Below, in pieces: positions 1 to 5,973 of a stretch of DNA of 13,519 nucleotides. The DNA lies in the NCBI GenBank assembly GCA_002479245.1, contig DLMG01000360.1:411-13929 (forward strand), written 5' to 3'. This DNA is from Verrucomicrobia subdivision 3 bacterium UBA7542 (GTDB lineage Bacteria; Verrucomicrobiota; Verrucomicrobiia; Limisphaerales; UBA11358). The notes under the pieces were generated by a model. That model was not told where the DNA came from and ran no database searches. It saw only the letters and a program-made list of their open reading frames with translations. Within the stretch, counting starts at the first letter, position 1; each line of letters opens with the position of its first letter. The position numbers and the translations under genes were made by a program.

Positions 1-189
1 TGCAGCGGTTCCCGCGAAGACCGGTGCGAAGTCAACCCCGACCGTCCGTGCGCCTGGCAATTGATTTACAAACGGCTGAAAGAAATCGGCCAGCTCGACC
101 GCTTGAAAGAGCTCAAGAAACCGAAAATCTGGCGCTCCAGCCAATCCGGCGGCTGCCGCAAAATCATCCGCGAAGATCATCGTGTGTAA
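1..189 (+). CDS. Methylenetetrahydrofolate reductase C-terminal domain protein (3' end only)
   Basis: The reading frame is open from base 1 and stops at TAA 187-189, giving the last 62 residues of a protein that starts outside the window. The visible part starts with C1-S-G-S, then C9-E-V, then C17-A-W-Q followed by the helix IYKRLKEIGQLDRLKEL, and ends with S-G-G-C52-R. This cysteine spacing (CxGS...CEV...C-x-W...Y.RL) resembles the MTHFR_C zinc- or cluster-binding-like domain found at the C-terminus of some methylenetetrahydrofolate reductases and in MetV of acetogens. In such proteins the domain accompanies reduction of methylene-THF to methyl-THF for methionine synthesis. The call rests on 62 residues, so whether the full protein is a fused MTHFR or a stand-alone MetV-like subunit cannot be told. 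No clear terminator follows. Confidence 0.6.
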   Translation, partial: CSGSREDRCEVNPDRPCAWQLIYKRLKEIGQLDRLKELKKPKIWRSSQSGGCRKIIREDHRV

Positions 190-424
190 GTTGATATAAA
201 TCGCCTGCCGTGCGCAACGTGCGCGAATCGTTGTGGATGCCGCCGACTGCGCCACAGGCGAAGCGGAATCCGCAAATGAAAATGGCAGGGACGTGCTACT
301 GCGCGTCCGGGTCTTGATTCAAAACGGCCTTCGTTACTGACCCTTTCATGGACTACACGTTTCCGGTTTTGTAGTTCGCCCAAATGCCGCTCGACTTGAC
401 GCGTGAAAAAACTATTTTGGCGTT
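190..424. other. Intergenic stretch at left edge of the accessory island
   Basis: These 235 bases separate the MTHFR-type gene from the HEPN gene. I see no tRNA, no convincing sigma70 promoter and no open frame with family resemblance. A short inverted repeat GCGCA-ACG-TGCGC lies at 212-224, without a T-run. TTGACG at 396-401 resembles a -35 box but has no -10 at the right distance before the ATG at 425. GC content drops across this stretch toward the HEPN gene, consistent with an island boundary. Confidence 0.4.
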
Positions 425-1492
425 ATGAAGAAACGGTTGCATCATCAAAAGCCGGAGCCAGGCGCCGCCCTTTTTGACAGCCTCGTTCGCAACGCAATCG
501 ACTTTCTTCAAAAATCCGTTCAAGAACTCGAAAAGCACCCCAAATATTCGGTCATTCATTTTTACATGGCGCTTGAGCTTTTTTTGAAGGCACGCCTCCT
601 TCGCGAACACTGGGCGTTGGTGGTGTCCAAAGTTGAAAAGGCCTCGCTCCAAGCATTCCAAAGTGGGGACTTCAATTCGGTCACGATTGACGAATGCCTC
701 CAGCGGCTGGCAAACATTGCCAACGAATCTCTGCTAACGCACGAGCATGATTGCTTCCGGACAATACGCGACCACCGCAATAAATTGGTGCATTTTTTTC
801 ACCCAGATTATCAGCCTCCGATTGACAAAAACATTCTCGCTCAAATCGTTTCGGAACAATGCAAAGCCTGGTTCTATTTGCATCGGCTGCTAACTTCAAA
901 ATGGGAAATTCATTTTGCCAACTATCACAAACAGATCGCCGGGCTCCAAAAATTGATCCGCCATAACCAGCACTTTTTAATGTCAAAATTCAATGCTCTC
1001 GCCCCAGAAATTGAAGCGGACAAGAAAAAGGGAATATCCTTTGTTACGTGTCACGTCTGCGGTTACGAGTCAGCGCGAATTGAAAAACTTCACGATCCGC
1101 TTTTCGAGCGAAGCTGTCTCGTTTGCGATTGGCGGTCCTACTTTCTCAAAATTCCCTGTCCACAGTGTGGAAAGCCTGTCACAGTTGAGTCAGAGGGAGG
1201 CGGTGAATGCGAAGAGTGTGAAACAACCATTGATCTGGATTACCTCCTTGAAAAGCTGGGTCCATATCAACATCCAAAAGAAGAAAGCTCAATTGCCCGC
1301 TGCTCAGAGTGCGAAAACTTCGAACCATCGGTGATACCGTTCGGCGAACATGAATACCTATGTTTGAACTGCCTTACGTTGCACGATGAAGTCGGACAGT
1401 GCGGCTGGTGTGGAGAGCTAATCACTGGCGATACGTCGGAGACTTCAATTTGGGGCTGTTTCTGGTGCCCAGGTCCTGACCTCAAGGACTAA
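425..1492 (+). CDS. HEPN-domain protein with four C-terminal zinc ribbons
   Basis: A 355-residue protein. The N-terminal half (about 15-165) is alpha-helical and HEPN-like: a helix HFYMALELFLKARLL (45-59) and the motif R118-N-K-L-V-H123, matching the R-x4-6-H signature with a polar residue after Arg that forms the RNase active site in HEPN toxins and defence proteins. The C-terminal half has eight CxxC pairs (C209/212, C231/234, C245/248, C262/265, C293/296, C313/316, C326/329, C345/348), which pair in order into four predicted zinc ribbons. An RNA-cleaving or RNA-binding role is inferred from the family; no substrate can be read off. The gene is AT-richer than the flanking housekeeping genes and converges on the NERD gene. 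The ATG at 425 is the first start in frame; its ribosome-binding site is weak (GGCGTT before ATG). No standard partner antitoxin (such as MNT) is adjacent. Confidence 0.7.
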   Translation: MKKRLHHQKPEPGAALFDSLVRNAIDFLQKSVQELEKHPKYSVIHFYMALELFLKARLLREHWALVVSKVEKASLQAFQSGDFNSVTIDECLQRLANIANESLLTHEHDCFRTIRDHRNKLVHFFHPDYQPPIDKNILAQIVSEQCKAWFYLHRLLTSKWEIHFANYHKQIAGLQKLIRHNQHFLMSKFNALAPEIEADKKKGISFVTCHVCGYESARIEKLHDPLFERSCLVCDWRSYFLKIPCPQCGKPVTVESEGGGECEECETTIDLDYLLEKLGPYQHPKEESSIARCSECENFEPSVIPFGEHEYLCLNCLTLHDEVGQCGWCGELITGDTSETSIWGCFWCPGPDLKD

Positions 1493-1617
1493 TTTTTTCC
1501 CTTGAAAGGATTCATCTACATCGCCAGCGTGAAGGTCCTAGAAAAATGATATTTCTGGCTCGGGAAGCTACGGCGCAACAAGCCCGCTTTCGGTTTCACG
1601 CTCTTTGCGTGGTGGAT

Positions 1618-2514
1618 TCAGAATTCCATGTCGCGGCACTTTTCGTCCAGGGCGGCGATGATTCGCCGCACTTGGGCCGCTTCCAGTTTCTCATCCTCAC
1701 GACGCAAGAATCCGGCGAGATAGGCGCCGTTCATCGCTTTCACATTAAAATTGCCTTTTCCCTGCTCCACAAACCAGCCCGGCAGAACGACCAGCGGTTG
1801 AACTGCCACATTTTCACCGGTTTTTTTTGTGAGGTAGTTGGACAGCCAACGGGCGTTTCGCTCCGCCTGGGGAACGGCCTCGGCGTCGTAGCCCGAAGGG
1901 AATTGAAGCGTCCTGCCGTCATAAACAACAACGTGCTCCGGTTGCTCATTTCGACTTTGGCGTCGGCGTCGGGCCTTGGTTTCGATCAAAAAAACTCCGC
2001 GAGTGCCGACGGCTACATGGTCAATGTTTCCAAGTTTTTCTGTTTCCAAATCGTGAAAAGCGCGAAAGCCACTGTCCGCAACTTCGTGCAACACTTCGGC
2101 AACGGCCTGTTCACCGCGCAAGCCGAGACGATAATCCTGCGCTTCCCGAAAATAGTGAAAAGCCCGCAACGTCGCCCATATACCTGCAACAGAAAATCCC
2201 GCAAGAAGCACGACGGCAGGGGCGAGCCATAAAACCGGAGCGTGTGCGGCCAGCAATTGAACCGTGGCAATAACCGAAGCCCCTGCAAAACTGCAAAGGG
2301 CACAGGCTGAAAGCATGGTATCCGGGATTTTATCCAGTGTTTCATCAAGGCGGATGGAAAGCGAGTAACCCGGCGGGCGCAGGAGTTTTTCTGTTTGGGG
2401 CGACTTCTCAATGTGTTTCCGGCGGCGACGGTCAATGACCATCGCCAGAATCAAAACAACCATCGGTACAAACGCCGCGAGCCACACGGAAACCATGACT
2501 AAATCAAATTTCAT
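1618..2514 (-). CDS. Membrane-anchored NERD (nuclease-related domain) protein
   Basis: A 298-residue protein. Predicted transmembrane helices lie at about 6-27, 67-89 and 93-113. They are followed by a NERD domain at about 130-250: G-L-R-G-E-Q (131-136), then N-I-D165-H-V-A-V-G and F-L-I-E178-T-K180, and the conserved Q216-A-E-R-N220. D165, E178 and K180 fit the PD-(D/E)xK nuclease core that NERD shares with Holliday-junction-resolvase-type enzymes, so the active site looks intact. The last 45 residues (QGKGNFNVKAM...RRIIAALDEKCRD) are a basic/helical tail whose DNA is duplicated at 5649-5782. The gene starts 45 bases after the ATPase stop on the same strand, so co-transcription with the ABC-3C operon is likely but unproven. 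A DNA-cleaving role at the membrane is an inference. The ribosome-binding site is poor. Confidence 0.85.
   Translation of the reverse strand: MKFDLVMVSVWLAAFVPMVVLILAMVIDRRRRKHIEKSPQTEKLLRPPGYSLSIRLDETLDKIPDTMLSACALCSFAGASVIATVQLLAAHAPVLWLAPAVVLLAGFSVAGIWATLRAFHYFREAQDYRLGLRGEQAVAEVLHEVADSGFRAFHDLETEKLGNIDHVAVGTRGVFLIETKARRRRQSRNEQPEHVVVYDGRTLQFPSGYDAEAVPQAERNARWLSNYLTKKTGENVAVQPLVVLPGWFVEQGKGNFNVKAMNGAYLAGFLRREDEKLEAAQVRRIIAALDEKCRDMEF
1632..1765. repeat. Direct repeat copy 1 (3' part of intact NERD gene)
   Basis: This 134-bp segment aligns without gaps to 5649-5782 (constant offset 4017) with about 10 mismatches by eye. It lies inside the coding region for the C-terminal tail of the NERD protein. 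Together the two copies flank the whole ABC-3C operon in the same orientation. Recombination between them would delete the operon and most of the NERD gene. Confidence 0.85.
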
Positions 2515-2559
2515 GCAACGGTTAAATCATTTCTTCGGCGGCGCGCTCTGGGAACAAGG

Positions 2560-4320
2560 TCAGAATCGGAAGCCGAAAAGACCACCGGTTTCCTGAGCAT
2601 CAGTAAGTTTGACATCCTGTAAGTATTTATCAAAGTCGAAGCCAACAGACTTTGTTTTTTGGAGATCGTCAGAATTCATCGTGACGATGTATTGAAATCC
2701 CAACGCATCTGCCAACTCTGCTCCGACCTGAAGCGCCTTAGCTGCTTGGCGCTCATCAACTCCGTCGAACAAATGACTATCATGAACCAGAAATCTAGGG
2801 CCAATTCCTCTATTTGTACAAAGTTGCATTAGCATCATGTCAAAGCAGAAAATCTGCATGTTTTTGATGCCTTTACTTCTTGAGCCTTGGATTTTTGCTT
2901 CGAATACCGGCCCGTTAAGAGATTCGTTAATTACTAAGCTGCCGGCCGACTCATACAATTTATTCGACGTTGCCTCAAAAGTGAGAATAGCAGTCTTCAA
3001 CGCCTCCTTTTGCTCTTCAAAGTCCTGCCGCAAGCGGAGTAAAAGCCGGTTGCGTTCGATATCGAGTTCCGCCTTTTGACCTTCAAGTTGTTCTGCTGCT
3101 TGATATCTTTGGCGGAGGGCTTCTGTTTTGGCTTCCTCCTTGCTCAACTCTGACTGAAGGTGAACAAATTGATCAAGCGCACCATGCGACTTGAGAATTG
3201 CCATGACCTCAGCTCTGCGACCATCTAGCTGGGCTTTTATTCGCTCCCGTTTCGCAATCCTCTCTTTGGCCGCATTTATCTCTCCACCCAAGTAATCTCG
3301 ACGATTCCTAAGAACTGAATCGTGGAACTCCTTTACTTCTTCGAAACGACGTACGACAGAAGAAGAAAGAACAACTCCAGCTTCGGCATAAAGTCGCTCC
3401 AAGTCTTGCGGTGGCGGTGGAGACTCACTTTTCAACGCATCTTCCAAATCAGAAAGGAGATAACGATCAAGGGTGTTTTCATCCGCCAAATCAGCCAGTT
3501 GCTTTGTGAGATCAGCAGCTTCTGATTCCAGATTTTCGTATTCGGGCAAAACATGAAATCGAGAAAGCCCCTCTTTGACTTGGTGAGTTTTGTCTTCTGC
3601 AACCGTCAGTTGAGTTCTCAATTCAGCAGCGGTTCCTATGATCGATCCAAAAGCCCCTTCATTTGCAGCTTTACGCAACTCCCGAAGAGTTTTCTCCCGT
3701 TCACGAACAGCTTGCCAATCTCTAGCAATAGTCCAATCCAAGCCAAGCAGATAAGTGATAGCCACTTGCTGATCACCAAGTTGTTGCATGTCAGACTGCT
3801 TTTCGGGAGTTGAAAAAGCGTTCGCACCTTGACGGCGAACGAAATAGGCAAAAAGCGAACGGAAAGTAGGTTGCGCTTGTTTGGCTTGTGTTTCTTCCTC
3901 TGCCTCCTTTGTGTTAAACATCAACGCGCCGAGCACGGCTCTCCAATCGGTGTTAGAAATCTGAAGCGGGCCAGATGCACGGCGTGAGGGTTGAATTGGC
4001 CAATGACTGGTGTCACTGCTTAAAACCGACAACTTGCTCTTCGTTTTTCCGGATCGCTCAACCACAGCTCTCTTTCCACCGATATCAAAATCCAGTCCGA
4101 ACTTGAACTGCTCAAGCGCACTCGTTCGGAACAAAGAGTCTGTGTCGGCGTTTGCACCTGTAAGAAAGTGAATTATCTCAATCAGGCTCGTCTTCCCGGC
4201 TCGATTGCGGGTTTGGCGTTCCGTCGCGCCAGGACTTTTATCCGCAACCAAAATGTTTAGCCCTTCCCGAAAGGAAAGGTTCTTAAACATTGTCAGGTTG
4301 CTGTAAATTCGATGAATCAC
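2560..4320 (-). CDS. DUF2326-family ABC/SMC-like ATPase of ABC-3C system
   Basis: A 586-residue protein with split ABC ATPase halves around a coiled coil, as in RecN/SMC-type ATPases. The N-terminal half carries a P-loop T-R-N-R-A-G-K43-T-S; the usual first glycine is replaced, as I recall for DUF2326 proteins. The middle (about 195-460) is rich in heptad-like Leu/Glu/Lys/Arg helices, and the region R..RRDYLGGEINAAKERIAKRERIK is typical of it. The C-terminal half has a signature-like G-S-R-S-K-G-I-K-N-M-Q (479-489) and a Walker-B-like strand F-L-V-H-D514-S-H-L-F-D-G-V-D-E-R, where Ser replaces the usual catalytic Glu after Asp. The start is GTG (4318-4320), overlapping the MC6 stop. It probably senses or binds DNA structures and controls the effector through ATP binding; that role is inferred from the ABC-3C class. 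Confidence 0.8.
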   Translation of the reverse strand: MIHRIYSNLTMFKNLSFREGLNILVADKSPGATERQTRNRAGKTSLIEIIHFLTGANADTDSLFRTSALEQFKFGLDFDIGGKRAVVERSGKTKSKLSVLSSDTSHWPIQPSRRASGPLQISNTDWRAVLGALMFNTKEAEEETQAKQAQPTFRSLFAYFVRRQGANAFSTPEKQSDMQQLGDQQVAITYLLGLDWTIARDWQAVREREKTLRELRKAANEGAFGSIIGTAAELRTQLTVAEDKTHQVKEGLSRFHVLPEYENLESEAADLTKQLADLADENTLDRYLLSDLEDALKSESPPPPQDLERLYAEAGVVLSSSVVRRFEEVKEFHDSVLRNRRDYLGGEINAAKERIAKRERIKAQLDGRRAEVMAILKSHGALDQFVHLQSELSKEEAKTEALRQRYQAAEQLEGQKAELDIERNRLLLRLRQDFEEQKEALKTAILTFEATSNKLYESAGSLVINESLNGPVFEAKIQGSRSKGIKNMQIFCFDMMLMQLCTNRGIGPRFLVHDSHLFDGVDERQAAKALQVGAELADALGFQYIVTMNSDDLQKTKSVGFDFDKYLQDVKLTDAQETGGLFGFRF

Positions 4321-4562
4321 TTTGTTTGTCTCTTGATTCGTCCGTTTTCGGTTTCAACCGCGCCGAGCATATAAAGAAGTGTCAGGGCTAACACAAACCA
4401 ATCATACGTTACCATCCGATTGCCCAACTGTTTAGCGCGAGATTGTTTTGCTTCACTCCAAAGGCGTGAAACCGTTTTGGTTTCGTCCAACAGAGAAAGA
4501 ATTTCCGCGCCAAGGGCTAGGAGCGCCTTGTCCTGACCCAACTTTTTTGTCGGTAAAATCAT
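4317..4562 (-). CDS. ABC-three-component system middle component 6 (MC6)
   Basis: An 81-residue protein beginning MILPTKKLGQDKALLALGAE, continuing with SLLDETKTVSRLW and ending with the block Y-D-W-F-V-L-A-L-T-L-L-Y-M-L-G-A-V-E followed by N-G-R-I-K-R. This layout (short N-terminal ILP stretch, helical segment, then a compact DWF.LALDLLY..GAI core with a winged-helix feel) is what I recognise as the MC6 adaptor of ABC-3C systems, and the length is typical. It is presumed to bridge the ATPase and the effector; it has no visible catalytic residues. Its ATG (4560-4562) overlaps the effector stop and its TGA (4317-4319) overlaps the ATPase GTG start, so all three should be translationally coupled. 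Confidence 0.8.
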   Translation of the reverse strand: MILPTKKLGQDKALLALGAEILSLLDETKTVSRLWSEAKQSRAKQLGNRMVTYDWFVLALTLLYMLGAVETENGRIKRQTK

Positions 4563-5467
4563 GTTTCAGTCTTCTTTCTCGGTGGTTCAAAGATATCGCA
4601 CTCCTCGAACAGGTGTGCCAACACCGCTAATACGGCAGTTTGATGTGTTGAGTTTCCTCGAAGTTTTCCGCCAGCGAAATCTTGGAGGTGAACGAAGATG
4701 TCATCCGGTGACAGTTTGAGCGACTTTAATCTTCGGTATTCATTCCCAAATGCTTCCGTTACGACATCGCCGAAAGTCGGGTCGTGCCATTCGGCAAAGA
4801 ATTTCTCAACCAGCTTTGCCTTTCTCATACCGGCTGCCAGCAGAGACTCCGCGTCTGTAGATAGCGCGTTCGCCGCCAGTTTGCCTGGGTCCACCGGCTT
4901 GATCGGATCGTTTAGCGGCGGCGTTTGCTTTGCTATTGCTTCGAGGACAACCCGTAAATCTTCGTAGCCGAGTTTCAGGAGTGCTTCCGCTGTCGGCCCC
5001 GCACCAAACCAACCGACAATTTCGTGCTCTGGTAACTTCCAAAACTCTCGCCGCAGCTCTTCAAATCCCCATGATTCGATTTTGATTTTCGGATGCTTTT
5101 TCCCAATTTCGAGCAGTTTCTTCAAAGCATCAGGGCCAAGTCCTTTGGAATTGTGAACAAACACCCACCGATCAAAATGAGTTTTCCAATATGGCAGCGC
5201 TCCGTCGAAGTCTGCTCCAATCTTGGAGATGGCTTTGGAGGCTGTCATTTCGTCTGGCGCATAGACTTGGAATAAAGTCCGGGCCGACTTCAGGTAACCG
5301 TCGTTTTTCTTGTCGCCGACCTTTCCCCACGGTTTGGTCGGAATGAAATCTGCAGGATGAACTTTTTGCATCAGTTCAGAAAAAAAATCTTGGAAGGCAT
5401 TCCCTTTCTTTTCCAAAAAGTCGCACTTGAACCTGAGGTCGTAGTGATGGCGGGCAACTTGATCCAT
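4559..5467 (-). CDS. ABC-3C effector protein: nuclease-like N-terminus with ABC-3C C-terminal domain
   Basis: A 302-residue protein, first gene of the operon. The N-terminal domain (about 10-150) resembles a restriction-endonuclease fold: helix F-Q-D-F-F-S-E31-L-M, then P-W-G-K-V-G-D52-K-K-N-D56-G-Y-L, then strand L-F-Q67-V-Y69-A-P, and later W-V-F-V-H-N. The D56...Q67-x-Y69 pattern mimics the D...(E/Q)xK motif of Mrr-like nucleases, but the lysine is replaced by tyrosine. The C-terminal part (about 150-300) contains D-I-F-V-H-L-Q-D-F-A-G-G and a final H-Q-T-A-V-L-A-V-L-A-H-L-F-E-E-C-D-I-F-E helix, which I match to the ABC-3C C-terminal domain group, probably CTD10. Activity is uncertain: it could be an active nuclease with an unusual site or an inactive DNA-binding version. 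The ATG at 5465-5467 is preceded by a weak Shine-Dalgarno-like TGAAA. Confidence 0.75.
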   Translation of the reverse strand: MDQVARHHYDLRFKCDFLEKKGNAFQDFFSELMQKVHPADFIPTKPWGKVGDKKNDGYLKSARTLFQVYAPDEMTASKAISKIGADFDGALPYWKTHFDRWVFVHNSKGLGPDALKKLLEIGKKHPKIKIESWGFEELRREFWKLPEHEIVGWFGAGPTAEALLKLGYEDLRVVLEAIAKQTPPLNDPIKPVDPGKLAANALSTDAESLLAAGMRKAKLVEKFFAEWHDPTFGDVVTEAFGNEYRRLKSLKLSPDDIFVHLQDFAGGKLRGNSTHQTAVLAVLAHLFEECDIFEPPRKKTET

Positions 5468-5550
5468 AGATTTCAGGAATTAGCCATAAAGATTCGACCG
5501 CATCGTAAGCCGCGGTGGAGCTTTCGCAAACATTAATTGAAGTGCGAGGT

Positions 5551-5607
5551 GGCCGCGTAAAGCTGCGCCACGCGGCAGGCCGCGTAAAAGGCGCTGCCTC
5601 ACGCGGT
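5551..5607. repeat. Two tandem hairpin units upstream of the ABC-3C operon
   Basis: Unit A (5551-5577) and unit B (5578-5607) both start GGCCGCGTAAA and both contain a stem CCGCGT ... ACGCGG (5553-5558 with 5570-5575; 5580-5585 with 5601-5606). Unit A's stem extends to 7 bp. They lie about 85-140 bases upstream of the effector start on its transcribed side. They look like dispersed intergenic hairpin units rather than a terminator, since no T-run follows. Confidence 0.65.
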
Positions 5608-5608
5608 G

Positions 5609-5650
5609 TCTCGGGTCTTGGGTCTTGGATTTCGGGCCACGGGGAATTCG
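5609..5650. repeat. Degenerate heptad tract, left of NERD remnant
   Basis: Successive 7-base units in one phase from 5609: TCTCGGG, TCTTGGG, then TCTTGGA, TTTCGGG, CCACGGG and GAATTCG. The same style of 7-base periodicity recurs at 5811-5845 and in the gltB-gltD gap. Confidence 0.65.
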
Positions 5651-5782
5651 CGGCACTTTTCGTCCAAGGCGGCGATGATTCGCCGCACTTGGGCCGCTTC
5701 CAGTTTTTCATCCTCACGGCTCAGGAATTCGGCGAGATAGGGGGCGTTCATCGCTTTCACATTGAAATTGCCTTTCCCCTGC
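5649..5782 (-). pseudogene. NERD-gene 3' remnant (direct repeat copy 2)
   Basis: Read on the minus strand this encodes a tail closely matching residues 251-294 of the intact NERD protein: GKGNFNVKAMNAPYLAEFLS, then REDEKLEAAQVRRIIAALDE, then KC. It lacks everything upstream, including the transmembrane and catalytic parts. Some mismatches to the intact copy alter residues (G-A-Y to A-P-Y, G-F-L-R to E-F-L-S). The differences look like paralogue divergence rather than a very recent copy. Homology stops near 5649 and 5782, and 7-base repeat tracts begin close to both ends, in opposite orientations. It is best read as the leftover of a second NERD gene. Confidence 0.75.
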
Positions 5783-5810
5783 GGCTTTTTAACGCGTTTC
5801 CGGCGGCGGT

Positions 5811-5845
5811 TCCAAATCCCAGACCCGGGACGCCAAAACAGGCAG
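5811..5845. repeat. Degenerate heptad tract, right of NERD remnant (inverted orientation)
   Basis: Phased 7-base units TCCAAAT, CCCAGAC, then CCGGGAC, GCCAAAA and CAGGCAG. These read as complements of the TTGGATT/TCTCGGG type seen at 5609-5643, so the remnant of the NERD gene lies between two heptad arms of opposite orientation. Confidence 0.5.
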
Positions 5846-5973
5846 GGGAAAAATGTCACAATTCCAGGACCCTTTCATCAGAAAATTCCGCAACCGCGCT
5901 TTGGAGATGCGCTTCAGGGTCTGGCAACGCACTTTTCCCTTTCGCTTTGTGGTCAACGTGGTAAAAGCACGCC

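Larger units (their letters stand above)
1618..5467 (-). other. ABC-three-component (ABC-3C) defence/conflict cassette with associated NERD gene
   Basis: Four same-strand genes in the order effector (5467-4559), MC6 (4562-4317), DUF2326 ATPase (4320-2560), NERD (2514-1618). The first three are stitched by 4-base start/stop overlaps (ATGA at 4559-4562, GTGA at 4317-4320), which implies translational coupling and fixed stoichiometry. ABC-3C systems are described as an ABC ATPase, a small middle component and a protein pairing a variable effector with a conserved C-terminal domain, thought to respond to invading nucleic acid. The three core identities come from family resemblance read by eye. 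Membership of NERD is inferred only from orientation and spacing. Confidence 0.75.

Noticed and set aside
396..424. TTGACG as a -35 promoter box for the HEPN gene
   Set aside because: No -10 hexamer at 16-18 bases; TATTTT follows at only 11 bases and the start codon is too close.
1546..2232. Plus-strand open frame of 228 codons opposite the NERD gene
   Set aside because: The minus strand has a coherent NERD domain with catalytic residues and membrane helices; the plus-strand product is unstructured shadow sequence.
2560..4320. ATPase as RecN, Rad50 or a Wadjet/Lamassu-type SMC protein
   Set aside because: The modified P-loop, the H-D-S-H-L-F-D-G-V-D-E-R strand and the MC6 neighbour fit DUF2326 of ABC-3C better, and the size is too small for Wadjet or Rad50.
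5515..5964. Plus-strand open frame of 149 codons over the NERD remnant and repeats
   Set aside because: It runs through hairpin repeats, heptads and the antisense of the NERD tail, and shares a segment with the shadow frame at 1546-2232 only because of the direct repeat.
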